Positions 27,317 through 36,746 of a DNA stretch of 64,000 bases are shown here, piece by piece. The stretch is from assembly GCF_001730315.1 (NCBI RefSeq), contig NZ_MIKC01000012.1, forward strand, positions 231,591-295,590. The letters run 5' to 3'. The position numbers and the translations under genes were made by a program. A model generated the notes under the pieces. The model saw nothing but the letters and a program-made list of their open reading frames with translations. It did not search any database and had not been told where the DNA came from. Positions within the stretch are counted from its first letter, which is position 1, and every line of letters begins with the position of its first letter. Source of the DNA: Enterococcus ureilyticus (GTDB lineage Bacteria; Bacillota; Bacilli; Lactobacillales; Enterococcaceae).

Positions 27317-27751
27317 TTATTTTACAACGAGTACATTACAAGGAGCGAACTGTACAACATAACTTGTTGTCGTGCCAAGCTGGCTTGATTGGATCATCCC
27401 TTTACCAGTTGCACCTACAACGATTAAATCAATTGCCTGATTCGTAGGTACAGTGGTAGCAATCATTTCTTTAGGATTGCCGATTTCGACTATTGGAATG
27501 ACCTCATCTAGACCTTGTTCAGTGGCATAATAAATGTTTTTTAGTAACTCTTTTTCAATAGCTTCTTTTTCTTGTGCAAGTACTTTTGAATAAGCATAAG
27601 AACTATGACTGATTGCATTTTCGTCAACAACAGATAATAAATATAAGGTAGCATTTTTTTCTTTAGCAATAGCAACACCATGTTGCAACGCTAACTCAGC
27701 ATTTTTAGATCCATCAACAGCAACTAAAATAGTAGAATAGTTATTGATCAT
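27317..27751 (-). CDS. Universal stress protein (UspA family)
   Basis: A 144-residue cytosolic ATP-binding stress protein. The N-terminal STILVAVDGSKNAELAL and the C-terminal ATP loop GATGKGMIQ...GTTTSYVV (G-x2-G-x9-G-T/S) are complete. ATG at 27751 is preceded by AAAGGTG nine bases away. Monocistronic between two terminators. Confidence 0.93.
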   Translation of the reverse strand: MINNYSTILVAVDGSKNAELALQHGVAIAKEKNATLYLLSVVDENAISHSSYAYSKVLAQEKEAIEKELLKNIYYATEQGLDEVIPIVEIGNPKEMIATTVPTNQAIDLIVVGATGKGMIQSSQLGTTTSYVVQFAPCNVLVVK

Positions 27752-27849
27752 TTTAATCAGCACCTTTCTTTATCTACCTTTATTATAACATGTTCCCTAG
27801 TAGAGGTTAAACAAATTGATAAAAGTGACGACTAGCTTGACTAGATGAA

Positions 27850-27893
27850 AAAAACGATAAGAAAGCAGAATCGCTCTGACTTTCTTATCGTTT
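27850..27893. terminator. Strong terminator after the M23 hydrolase gene
   Basis: AAACGATAAGAAAG pairs perfectly with CTTTCTTATCGTTT across a 14-base loop. The flanking A-run on the plus strand is the T-run for the minus-strand gene. Confidence 0.9.
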
Positions 27894-27901
27894 CACATTA
27901 T

Positions 27902-29182
27902 TTATAATCCAAGGAAGGGAGCCGGATTAACAAATCCACCCCATAAACTGGTTGAAATACTAAAGTGCAAATGAACTCCTGTAGAATTTCCAGTAGTGCC
28001 CATACCGCCTAATGTTTGACCAGCACTAACGTTTTGACCAGCGGCTACACTTAAGCTACTCATGTGTAAATAGTAAGAGTAGTAGCCATTATCATGTTTG
28101 ATTACAACATGGTTGCCAGCCATACCACCATAATTTGCACTAACCACTTCACCAGATCGAGCGGCCATAATTGGCGTGCCACTTGCTCCGCCAAAATCAA
28201 TACCATCATGGAATGAGCCAGAAATTCCGGTAGGGTCTTCACGACCACCAAATCCACTAGTAATGCTCATACTAGCTACAGGAGCAGACCAACCGCCAGA
28301 GGATACTGAAGGAGTAGGTACTTGTTGAGTATTATTCGTATTCGTCGTTGTATCGGGAACTGTAACAGCTTCTTCAGTTGTTTGTACAGGAGCCGATTGA
28401 ACAGTTGGTTCGTCTCTTTTTGCTTGTTCGGCAGCTTGCTTTTCAGCAACAACTTTAGCCGCAGCTTCTTTTTTCTTTTCTTCAGCAATTGCTTTTAATT
28501 GGGCTTCTTTTCTTTTTACAGCTTCATCTTTTTGTTTGACAAATTTATCCTTTTCAGCTGTTTCAGTAGCAAGACTTGCAGCAATTTCGTTGATTTTTAC
28601 GTTTTGCTCAAGCTTCGCTTCGGCCAAAGCAGTTTCTTTTTCTTCAAGTTCTTCTGTTTTCTTCTCAAGAGTTGTTAAGGTTTCAGTTAATGAAACTTTC
28701 AGCGTATCCAGTTCCTTTTTATCCTCTTTTTGAGCCGTTAAAATATCATTATTTGCTGTAACTAATGTATTCACAGCGATGGCTTTTGAAATAGCATCAG
28801 AAAAAGATTCAGCACTTAGTAACACAGTCAACATAGATTCTTGTTCATGGTTTGTTTGTGTTACTCTAGCTTGAGCTTGTAATTGCTCATTTCTTTTTTG
28901 AATTTTTGTTTCTAAATTCGCAATATCAGTATTTAACTGATTCATTTCTTTTTCATGCTTTTGTTTTTCAGAAAGAACAGCCTGATATTCTGTTTCGATC
29001 GTCGTAATCTCTTTTTCTAAAGTAGTTAGATAATCTTTTGCATCTTTTTCGGTCTTAATAATTTCGTCTATTTTCTTTGTTTGATTTTGGATTTTTTGAT
29101 CGATATCTTCTGCTGATACGCTCATTGGTGCAGCGTGTACTAATAAAATAAATGACAGTGTAATCAGTAGTTTTTTCTTCAA
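27902..29182 (-). CDS. Secreted peptidoglycan hydrolase: coiled coil plus M23 (LytM) peptidase domain
   Basis: A 426-residue exported protein. A signal peptide occupies residues 1-24 (cleavage after VSA). Two long coiled-coil blocks run from about 25 to 250, resembling PcsB/CwlO-type regulators that FtsEX controls. A Thr/Pro/Gln-rich linker follows, then an M23 domain from about 305 with zinc ligands HDGIDF and HLHF. The coiled coil plus M23 layout is that of a division-associated endopeptidase. The start is TTG at 29182, supported by GCGAGGAA upstream. Confidence 0.88.
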   Translation of the reverse strand: MKKKLLITLSFILLVHAAPMSVSAEDIDQKIQNQTKKIDEIIKTEKDAKDYLTTLEKEITTIETEYQAVLSEKQKHEKEMNQLNTDIANLETKIQKRNEQLQAQARVTQTNHEQESMLTVLLSAESFSDAISKAIAVNTLVTANNDILTAQKEDKKELDTLKVSLTETLTTLEKKTEELEEKETALAEAKLEQNVKINEIAASLATETAEKDKFVKQKDEAVKRKEAQLKAIAEEKKKEAAAKVVAEKQAAEQAKRDEPTVQSAPVQTTEEAVTVPDTTTNTNNTQQVPTPSVSSGGWSAPVASMSITSGFGGREDPTGISGSFHDGIDFGGASGTPIMAARSGEVVSANYGGMAGNHVVIKHDNGYYSYYLHMSSLSVAAGQNVSAGQTLGGMGTTGNSTGVHLHFSISTSLWGGFVNPAPFLGL

Positions 29183-29435
29183 GTGATGTTCCTCGCTTTT
29201 TTATTGATTATTTTAAACGTTTGACAGCTTAGATATTGTCTCCGTTCATCATCGTTTATGATACAAGACAAAGTATACCATATTTTTTTAAGAATAATTA
29301 GGCTTAAACTATCAGATCAATCAAAAAAATGAAATTTAAAATATGGCAATAATGGTAACATCTAATTGTAATATGCGAAACTTACTATTAATAAGAAACA
29401 ATAATTGTAATAGTTAAAAAAAGCTTATTTTCGTT

Positions 29436-30248
29436 TTAAATATTATAATCAGCATAAAATTCATCAAGTAAATAGATGAGTTCTTTTTTTACCTGAGCAT
29501 ATTTTTTTGTCACTGTTTTCTCAGTTAATAGTTTACCTTGCTTAGGTTTTTTAATAGAACTGTTATAATCAATGGATTTCATGGTGTGTTTCGTTCTATA
29601 AACTATATCGTTAGTGATAACTTCTGATAATAAAGCAAAAATTTGTGGAACCTCTGAAAAAAGTTTACATGATTCTGATCGTTTTAATAAATCAAAGACT
29701 AAAAATAAGACAGAAGCGTTAATCTCTTTTTGGTTAGAATGATACAATAATTCTTCGATCATTGGTAAAAAGTCTGTTCTATAACGATCGTTTTGTTCGA
29801 TTCTGTAAAGTGTGGAATCTTCAGAAATAAGGGAGAATTGTTCGGAAAGTTCTGATTGATAATTTATTTCAAATAAATCTGGGAATAGCTCGTTTGCAGT
29901 AGTCAGTATCTTTAAATCTTGGCTATAGCTGATCTTCTGTTTTTTTAGTGAGTGTATTAATAGTTCAAGCTGTTCATTCTCAAGTTGATGTTGTAAATTC
30001 GCTTCACTCAATAATTGTTTCACATAATCTTTGAACGCTCCATAGCGAATCCAATCGATTGTTGTGTTGCCAAGAATCGCAATTTTTTCTAATCTTTCTG
30101 GTTTAGGTAGATTATTTCCTTTTTCCCAGTTATTTACTGTGCTGGCACTTGCATTTCCTACTAAATTAGCAAAAAGAGCCATTGAGTACTTATGTTGATC
30201 TCGAATTTCTTTGATTCTTTTCCCAGCTGCTTTTAAATCTATCTCCAA
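29436..30248 (-). CDS. XRE family regulator with long C-terminal domain
   Basis: A 270-residue protein. Residues 8-65 form a helix-turn-helix (IKEIRDQHKYSMALFANLVG...TVNNWEKGNNLPKPERL). The remaining 200 residues are helical and unrecognised, perhaps a sensor domain. The start is TTG at 30248, with AAGGAGG seven bases upstream. It is divergent from the orphan gene at 30565, which it may control. Confidence 0.8.
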   Translation of the reverse strand: MEIDLKAAGKRIKEIRDQHKYSMALFANLVGNASASTVNNWEKGNNLPKPERLEKIAILGNTTIDWIRYGAFKDYVKQLLSEANLQHQLENEQLELLIHSLKKQKISYSQDLKILTTANELFPDLFEINYQSELSEQFSLISEDSTLYRIEQNDRYRTDFLPMIEELLYHSNQKEINASVLFLVFDLLKRSESCKLFSEVPQIFALLSEVITNDIVYRTKHTMKSIDYNSSIKKPKQGKLLTEKTVTKKYAQVKKELIYLLDEFYADYNI

Positions 30249-30446
30249 AATAATACCTCCTTGGTATGAATACTCTACGCTCTTCGTAAAGCTGACTAAA
30301 ATTTCTTTCTTTTACTATATCATTATTTAAGAATAAATGTACCGTTTTTATTTCAATTTGTCGTTGCAATAAATCGTTTGGAGTGATATGATCTTTATAC
30401 CGAAATATATTCAATTATTTTTCTTTGTTTTATAAAATGAGAGTGT

Positions 30447-30499
30447 AAGTAAATTTTACCACTAAGAAAATAAAAAAATAAGACCCAATAAATTTACTT
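30447..30499 (+). promoter_or_regulatory. Inverted repeat in the divergent XRE/orphan promoter region
   Basis: AAGTAAATTT (30447-30456) and AAATTTACTT (30490-30499) form a perfect 10-base inverted repeat within a 316-base AT-rich gap. It is a candidate operator for the XRE protein. Confidence 0.35.
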
Positions 30500-30564
30500 T
30501 AGTCCATTAATTTCTTTTTTAAAAATACCGAAAAACATTCATTATTTAAGGAGGAGAAGTACAC

Positions 30565-31128
30565 ATGAAAAAAATAGCTAAAATTGAGGAGCAAAAAAAT
30601 CATCTTTTATATCAATTCTTGGTTAGACTGAATAATGAGATTCCTTACCAAGAAAATAAAGAAAGAATGGAAGAGACGTGTATTCAACAGTACAAGCTAC
30701 TAGTCAACATGTCGTTTAGCGCAAATGTTTTATATAAAGGCTTAGATTATGCAAGCCATGTATATAATCATGTGGCAAAGATCGAATATACACGATTATG
30801 CAAGATGATCATCAAAGAAGGCTTTGAGCAAAGTGCAACAGAAGACATACTAAAAAAGCTCAAAAAAACTCAAAATGAATTAGTTCGTCATTCTCCCATT
30901 ACTAAAGAATCAGAAGGAATTGATATTTTTTATGGATTTACTGGTGGAAACCGTAAAAAATATAAAGCAAATCGAAAAGCAATCCAACAAATGTATAGTG
31001 AAATAAAACGAGAATCTGAAAAAAACGTGTATAAATATTTTAAGGAATCTTGTGTAAGAAAATATAGTAGGATTAAAGAAAAAAGAGATTATGCTATTTG
31101 GCTTTTTAAGAGTTATACTTGGCATTAA
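30565..31128 (+). CDS. Orphan basic protein of unknown function
   Basis: A 187-residue, Lys-rich, mostly helical protein with no membrane segment or motif I recognise. AAGGAGGAG precedes ATG at good spacing, so translation is likely. The region is more AT-rich than its neighbours, hinting at acquired DNA. It faces away from the XRE gene at 29436, which may regulate it. Confidence 0.6.
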   Translation: MKKIAKIEEQKNHLLYQFLVRLNNEIPYQENKERMEETCIQQYKLLVNMSFSANVLYKGLDYASHVYNHVAKIEYTRLCKMIIKEGFEQSATEDILKKLKKTQNELVRHSPITKESEGIDIFYGFTGGNRKKYKANRKAIQQMYSEIKRESEKNVYKYFKESCVRKYSRIKEKRDYAIWLFKSYTWH

Positions 31129-31278
31129 TCAGAGTGACTTAATATAAAATACGCAAGAAATTTTTGTTTATATGAAATGAGTTACTTTATTTTTTCCAAA
31201 TGCTAGATTGTGCTATGCTTAAAATGAGAGATTGGCTCTGACATAAATGAATTGAAAAGAAGGAAAGAAGGAATTTTA

Positions 31279-33351
31279 ATGAAGAGGAACGATGAAGAAC
31301 ATAGTGATCATCAAATGCATAACTTGGAAAGTATGGATCACAGTATATTTGGGCATCAGTCGCATGAACATATGTCTAGTATGGATCATTCTATGCATAT
31401 GGGGAATTTTAAACAAAAGTTCTGGTTTTCTTTAATTCTTGCTATACCGATTATTTTTATTTCACCAATGATGGGTGTGGATTTGTCTTTTCAGTTTACT
31501 TTCCCTGGTTCTGATTGGCTCGTCTTGGTTTTAGCATCAATTTTATTTTTTTATGGAGGGGAACCTTTTTTAAATGGTGCTAAGATGGAGCTGAAACAAA
31601 AAAGTCCAGCGATGATGACCTTGATCGCTATGGGTATTTCTGTCTCTTATTTTTATAGCGTGTACGCATTCATAATGAATAAGTTAATGCCGCAAAATCA
31701 TGTGATGGATTTTTTCTGGGAGTTGGCCACCTTGATTGTTATTATGTTGTTGGGTCATTGGATCGAGATGAATGCTATTTCCAATGCAAGTGATGCTTTG
31801 CAAAAGATGGCTGAACTGTTACCTAACACAGTGAAACGATTAAACAAAGACGGCAACGAGGAAGAGGTGGCATTGCAGCAAGTAAAAGAAAATGATCATT
31901 TAATAGTCCGGGCGGGCGATAAAATACCAGCTGATGGTGTGATCATTAACGGTCAAACATTAGTGGACGAATCAATGGTTACAGGTGAGTCAAAAACTGT
32001 GACAAAAAATAAAGAGGATAAGGTTATCGGAGGTTCGGTTAACGGAAGTGGAACAATTGAAATAAGAGTAACAGGAACTGGCGAAACAGGCTATCTTTCA
32101 AAAGTTATGGGGATGGTAAAAAAAGCTCAGAGCGAAAAATCAAAACTTGAATCGTTATCAGATCGAGTGGCAAAGTGGTTGTTCTATATAGCATTCGCTG
32201 CGGGACTGTTCGCATTTTTTACTTGGCTGATCATCGATAGAGATGTAAGCATTGCCTTTGAACGAATGGTGACGGTCCTTATTATTGCTTGTCCTCATGC
32301 GCTAGGTTTAGCTATTCCTTTGGTTGTGGCACGTTCCACTTCAATTGCAGCAAAACATGGATTATTATTGAAAAACCGTAATGCCCTTGAACAAGCAAAT
32401 GACATTCAATATGTTATGTTAGATAAGACAGGAACACTGACTGAAGGCAAATTTACTGTAACTGGGGTTGAAATGCTCAGCAAAGAGATGACTACACAAA
32501 AGGCCCTAAAATTGATCGGTGCCTTGGAAAATAATGCGAATCACCCATTAGCGATAGGCATCATGAAGTATATAAAAGAACAAGGAATTATACCAGACAA
32601 GGCAGAGAACCTTCAAAGTATTTCCGGCATTGGTTTAACAGGGATGGTCAACGGACAATCCGTAAAAATTGTGAATGAAAAAGAAGTGGATCGATTAAAT
32701 TTTACCTTTGACCGTTTATTAAAACAAAGCTATCAAGAACAGGGAAATACCTTAAGTTATTTGATCGTTGAGGAGCAACTTGTGGCGTTGATTGCATTAG
32801 GAGACGTGGTAAAATCAGAAGCAAAGCAATTTATTACTGAGTTAAAAATACAAGGAATCGTTCCTATAATGTTAACAGGTGATAATAAAAAAGCAGCAGA
32901 ATCAGTCGCTCATTACCTAGGGATTGATGAATTTCATGGAGAGTTATTGCCAGAAGATAAGGAGAAAATCATTCAAACATATATAAGCGAAGGCAAAAAA
33001 GTAATGATGGTTGGAGACGGAATTAATGATGCACCAAGTTTAGTTAGAGCGACAATCGGTGTTGCGATTGGGGCGGGAACTGATGTTGCAATTGATTCAG
33101 CTGATGTAGTCTTGACAGATAGTGATCCAAAAGATATTCTCCGTTTCCTAGATTTAGCCAAACAAACACGACGCAAAATGATTCAAAATCTTTGGTGGGG
33201 CGCTGGTTATAATATTATTGCGATTCCACTAGCGGCAGGGATTCTAGCACCATGGGGAATAATACTAAACCCAGCAGTTGGAGCAATCTTGATGTCTCTG
33301 AGCACTGTAATAGTTGCAGCAAATGCTATGACTTTACGTATCCATAATTAA
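31279..33351 (+). CDS. copB: Copper/silver-exporting P1B-type ATPase CopB
   Basis: A 690-residue P-type ATPase. The N-terminus is a His/Met-rich metal-binding tail (HSDHQMHN, SMDHSMHMG) instead of CxxC domains. Eight membrane helices surround the CPH ion motif (IIACPHALGLAIP), phosphorylation site DKTGTLTEG, TGES loop and [11 protein letters not shown]. The CPH motif and His tail mark the CopB subgroup, which exports Cu+ or Ag+. ATG at 31279 follows AGAAGGAA. No CopY-type TACA-TGTA operator is obvious upstream, and copY, copZ and copA are not nearby. Confidence 0.95.
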   Translation: MKRNDEEHSDHQMHNLESMDHSIFGHQSHEHMSSMDHSMHMGNFKQKFWFSLILAIPIIFISPMMGVDLSFQFTFPGSDWLVLVLASILFFYGGEPFLNGAKMELKQKSPAMMTLIAMGISVSYFYSVYAFIMNKLMPQNHVMDFFWELATLIVIMLLGHWIEMNAISNASDALQKMAELLPNTVKRLNKDGNEEEVALQQVKENDHLIVRAGDKIPADGVIINGQTLVDESMVTGESKTVTKNKEDKVIGGSVNGSGTIEIRVTGTGETGYLSKVMGMVKKAQSEKSKLESLSDRVAKWLFYIAFAAGLFAFFTWLIIDRDVSIAFERMVTVLIIACPHALGLAIPLVVARSTSIAAKHGLLLKNRNALEQANDIQYVMLDKTGTLTEGKFTVTGVEMLSKEMTTQKALKLIGALENNANHPLAIGIMKYIKEQGIIPDKAENLQSISGIGLTGMVNGQSVKIVNEKEVDRLNFTFDRLLKQSYQEQGNTLSYLIVEEQLVALIALGDVVKSEAKQFITELKIQGIVPIMLTGDNKKAAESVAHYLGIDEFHGELLPEDKEKIIQTYISEGKKVMMVGDGINDAPSLVRATIGVAIGAGTDVAIDSADVVLTDSDPKDILRFLDLAKQTRRKMIQNLWWGAGYNIIAIPLAAGILAPWGIILNPAVGAILMSLSTVIVAANAMTLRIHN

Positions 33352-33357
33352 AAAAAT

Positions 33358-33410
33358 GAAAAGTAATGAATAGTGCGTATATTTAATATGCCTATTCATT
33401 ACTTTTTTTG
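33358..33410 (+). terminator. Strong terminator after copB
   Basis: AAAGTAATGAATAG pairs perfectly with CTATTCATTACTTT, followed by TTTTTTT. Confidence 0.9.
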
Positions 33411-33459
33411 TGAAAATGAGTGATAGAATAGAGGCTCATTTTTATAGCGGAGGTTTGGA

Positions 33460-34938
33460 ATGGACTTTAAAGAAATCCTTGATTTTGAATCAATCAAGTT
33501 ACTTAACCTGTTTAATGTACTCAAATCAAATGAGAATAGTTGTTCATTAAAACAACTTTCAAATGAAGTAGGAATCAATTCAAAAACGATCCAAAGATCA
33601 TTGGTCAAATTACAAAAATTATTCAAACGATATCAATTGGATCAGCATTTAACCATTTGTGCTAATTCAAAAAAATATATTTACTTAAAAAAAGACAATG
33701 CACATTATGTAGAAACGTTTTTAGTTCGCTATTTAAGCAATCTACCTGAGATTGTTTTTCTGAAAGCAATTATCGAAGAGGAGAATATTTTAATGAAACA
33801 ATTAGCAGAAAGATCGCTGATTGGTGAGTCAAGTATGAGAAAACGTATGAAAAAGATCAACGAGTGGCTTAAAAAATTTAATATTCAGTTGACACGAGGA
33901 ACGTACGAATTTAAAGGAAATGAGGAACAGATAAGAGCGATGATTTTCCATTTTTACTGGTTTGTTTATCAAGGGACGGAAACGAAGTTTTTACTTAATG
34001 GGAAAAATCGAAGCAAATGCCTAACAGAACAATTCATTTTATTTTTTCAAATACAAATAAATGATCTTCAAAAAAAAGGTCTTTATCGAATGATTCAAAT
34101 TGCAAGCTGGCGTTATCAAAAAGGGAACAAAGTTCAGATAAGAACTAACTGGAAGCAATATATTGAAAATAGTTCTATTTTCTTGAAATTTATGAAGGCA
34201 ATGAGAATGGAACAAATGACGAAGCACTTGCCTTTTGAAGAATTAGCTTATTTGTATTTAATTTCTCAAGCATATTTTTTTCAGTACTATGAATCACGCA
34301 TACAGGCCTATATTATTGAAGAGCATTATTTAAGGCAGACATCTTGTTTTTATAAAACATTGATTGCAGCACACAAATTTAGACGAGTCTTTTGGAATAA
34401 TAATTTCACCTATTCAATGGAAAGCGTTAATGCATTTTTAGGATTCCATTTACATTATGAATTAGTTTCAAATATTTCATTTGAAAGGAATCAGCCAATT
34501 AAAGCTCTCCAAGAATGCTATCCTAGCTTTTCAAGTAAACTTGAAGAAGGGATAAGTGAGTTGGTAAAAGAGTCCCCGTGTTATCGCAATATACCAAAAG
34601 AATCTTTATTCCATCGGTATTTTATGATTTTAAGTTCTCGTATTCCACCTGTTTATAATGAGAAAAAAATTGTGGTCTGTTTGATGACGGATTTACCACT
34701 TGAAATCGAAACGCAACTAGGAAAGAGAATTAATACTTTTTTTCTTAACAAATTCAATTTAGCTGTTATTTATGCCAGAATTTCTAGAAACATCTCATAC
34801 TCAGATATCATTTTAACAACAGTCCTTTGTCAGGAAGTGGAGCAAAAGTACAATTTACCAACCTTACTTATTGAGCCAGAATTTTCTGAGGAGGGATTTA
34901 TTAAAATTGAAAAGATATTAAAAAAAGTTAGAAAATGA
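33460..34938 (+). CDS. Mga-like transcriptional regulator (HTH, PRD-like core, EIIB-like tail)
   Basis: A 492-residue regulator. The N-terminal helix-turn-helix reads SLKQLSNEVGINSKTIQRSLVKL. A second winged helix lies near residues 110-150 (MKQLAERSLIGESSMRKRMKKI), then a long helical core. An EIIB-like C-terminus (VVCLMTDLPLEIETQ) ends the protein. This matches the Mga/AtxA virulence-regulator architecture. GGAGG lies nine bases before ATG. Targets are unknown; the aldo/keto reductase gene 60 bases downstream is a candidate. Confidence 0.82.
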   Translation: MDFKEILDFESIKLLNLFNVLKSNENSCSLKQLSNEVGINSKTIQRSLVKLQKLFKRYQLDQHLTICANSKKYIYLKKDNAHYVETFLVRYLSNLPEIVFLKAIIEEENILMKQLAERSLIGESSMRKRMKKINEWLKKFNIQLTRGTYEFKGNEEQIRAMIFHFYWFVYQGTETKFLLNGKNRSKCLTEQFILFFQIQINDLQKKGLYRMIQIASWRYQKGNKVQIRTNWKQYIENSSIFLKFMKAMRMEQMTKHLPFEELAYLYLISQAYFFQYYESRIQAYIIEEHYLRQTSCFYKTLIAAHKFRRVFWNNNFTYSMESVNAFLGFHLHYELVSNISFERNQPIKALQECYPSFSSKLEEGISELVKESPCYRNIPKESLFHRYFMILSSRIPPVYNEKKIVVCLMTDLPLEIETQLGKRINTFFLNKFNLAVIYARISRNISYSDIILTTVLCQEVEQKYNLPTLLIEPEFSEEGFIKIEKILKKVRK

Positions 34939-34998
34939 AACCCTTTCATAAAAATGTGTTAAACTAAACTAGTCAATATAATTTGAGGAGGTTTTCTA

Positions 34999-35910
34999 GT
35001 GAAAAAAATTCAATTTGGAACAAGCGATTTACAAGTAGCATCGGTTATTCTCGGCTGTATGAGAATGAATGGCGCTGAAAATCCTAGAGAGATTATAGAA
35101 ACTGCATATGAAAATGGGATCGATTTTTTTGATCATGCAGATATTTATGGTGGAGGAGAATGCGAAACTATTTTTGGAAAAGCGTTGAAAGGAACGTCGA
35201 TTAAAAGAGAAGATATCATTATCCAGACAAAATGTGGTATTCGTAAAGGAATGTTCGACTTTTCCAAAGAGCATATCGTAGGGTCAGTTGAAAACAGTTT
35301 GAAGCGTTTAGATGTTGAGTATGTAGATGCCTTATTATTACACAGACCAGACACACTAGTAGAACCTGAAGAAGTTGCAGCAGCTTTTGACCAGTTAGAA
35401 GCACAAGGAAAAGTAAAATATTTTGGTGTTAGCAATCAAAAACCCATGCAAATCGATTTATTGAAAAAGACAGTGAAGCAGCCACTAATAGTGAATCAAT
35501 TGCAATTTGGGATCAAACATACAGGAATGATTGATCAAGGAATCCATGTGAACATGACAGATGAACCAAGTACTGACAGAGATGGAAGTCTCTTAGATTA
35601 TTCACGATTGAATCAGATGACAATTCAAGCATGGTCGCCTTATCAATATGGTTTCTTTGAAGGGGTATTCATTGGAAATGAGAAATTCTCAGAATTAAAC
35701 AGCGTTTTAGATCGAATTGCGGCAAATCATAATTGCACAGCCACTGGCTTAGCTACTGCTTGGATTTTAAGACATCCTGCAAACATGCAAGTTATTGCTG
35801 GAAGTATGAATAAAGAGCGAATTAAAGAAATTGCAAAAGCTTCTGAGATTGTATTAAACAGAGAAGAATGGTATGAAATCTATTGTGCAGCTGGAAATAT
35901 TTTACCTTGA
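34999..35910 (+). CDS. Aldo/keto reductase (YdhF-like)
   Basis: A 303-residue NADPH-dependent oxidoreductase. The catalytic tetrad is visible as Asp and Tyr in FFDHADIYGGG, Lys in IIQTKCG and His in LLLHRPD. The C-terminal cofactor block reads VIAGSMNKERI. GTG at 34999 has TGAGGAGG upstream. Physiological substrate unknown. Confidence 0.92.
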   Translation: MKKIQFGTSDLQVASVILGCMRMNGAENPREIIETAYENGIDFFDHADIYGGGECETIFGKALKGTSIKREDIIIQTKCGIRKGMFDFSKEHIVGSVENSLKRLDVEYVDALLLHRPDTLVEPEEVAAAFDQLEAQGKVKYFGVSNQKPMQIDLLKKTVKQPLIVNQLQFGIKHTGMIDQGIHVNMTDEPSTDRDGSLLDYSRLNQMTIQAWSPYQYGFFEGVFIGNEKFSELNSVLDRIAANHNCTATGLATAWILRHPANMQVIAGSMNKERIKEIAKASEIVLNREEWYEIYCAAGNILP

Positions 35911-36029
35911 TGAGAATGTTTTTGAACAAATCAGCAGTTACTGATTCTGTTGAATAATAAAGAATTAAGATGATGGTCATTAAAAAAGTTACACTTTAGA
36001 AATGTTTCGTTCATATATTTTTCACATTT

Positions 36030-36140
36030 ACCTTGTAGTATAAAGACATAGAAGAAAGAGACAATAGTTACAAAAAATCAATTTCATTTGTGTGAACTCC
36101 TAATTGACCCCCTCTGAGTGTGCAGAGGGGGTTTTCTTTT
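36030..36140 (+). ncRNA. Candidate small RNA or 3' UTR ending in a strong terminator
   Basis: ACCCCCTCTG (36107-36116) pairs perfectly with CAGAGGGGGT (36123-36132), followed by TTTTCTTTTTG. It lies 200 bases past the reductase stop, with no ORF between. A promoter-like TAGTATAAA near 36038-36046 would give a transcript of about 90 bases containing a CTCCT sequence. The rest of the 332-base gap shows nothing else. Confidence 0.4.
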
Positions 36141-36242
36141 TGTTTTAATTACTAGTCTAAGGTATTTTATGATAAATTGTTATCTTTAACCAAATGAAAG
36201 GAATCAAAAATAACAAGTCCATTATAACTTATTAAAGAAAGA

Positions 36243-36437
36243 CTACCTAACGTAACGTTTCATTTTTCTCACTTGCCATATACCAAAGGCAATGACTGTT
36301 GTCTCCACAAAGATACCAATTAAATCAGACACTGTTAGAGTCTTCTGTAAGAATATATTGATAATTGTACACAAAAAAAACGTAAATAAAAATACACTTG
36401 TTCGACTTTGAGTTAAGTCTTGACCTAATTTTTTCAA
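36243..36437 (-). CDS. Small two-helix membrane protein
   Basis: A 64-residue protein with two hydrophobic helices (VFLFTFFLCTIINIFL and LIGIFVETTVIAFGIW) and a basic tail (RKMKRYVR). I start it at TTG 36437 because AGAAGGA lies six bases upstream. A longer reading to 36539 lacks a ribosome site. Function unknown. The gap from here to polA at 36747 holds divergent promoter sequence. Confidence 0.6.
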   Translation of the reverse strand: MKKLGQDLTQSRTSVFLFTFFLCTIINIFLQKTLTVSDLIGIFVETTVIAFGIWQVRKMKRYVR

Positions 36438-36746
36438 AATTATTCCTTCTCTCCATTGTATTGAATCGTTATAGTCAAATATATTTTTTATTTTATCAAA
36501 GAAGCTAATGAAAGAAAAGGGCATTAAAAAAATGTCCAACAGAAAGATTGACCTACTATAAAAATAAATTCAAGGCGATTAACTTAACTAAAATGTTCTT
36601 ATTTTTAAAGTATTTAAAAGCGTGTTGCACTTAATTTAATAATTCTAATAGACTTTACGAACTTTAGTTCCTTCCTACTGCAAAGTTACCAAATTTTTGT
36701 TAGAATAGATAGGAAACCAGTTTGCTTAAGATGAGGAGATAAAAGA

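Noticed and set aside
30190..30414. 74-codon minus-strand frame upstream of the XRE gene
   Set aside because: It overlaps the XRE start and its ribosome site in another frame, and has no initiation signal of its own.
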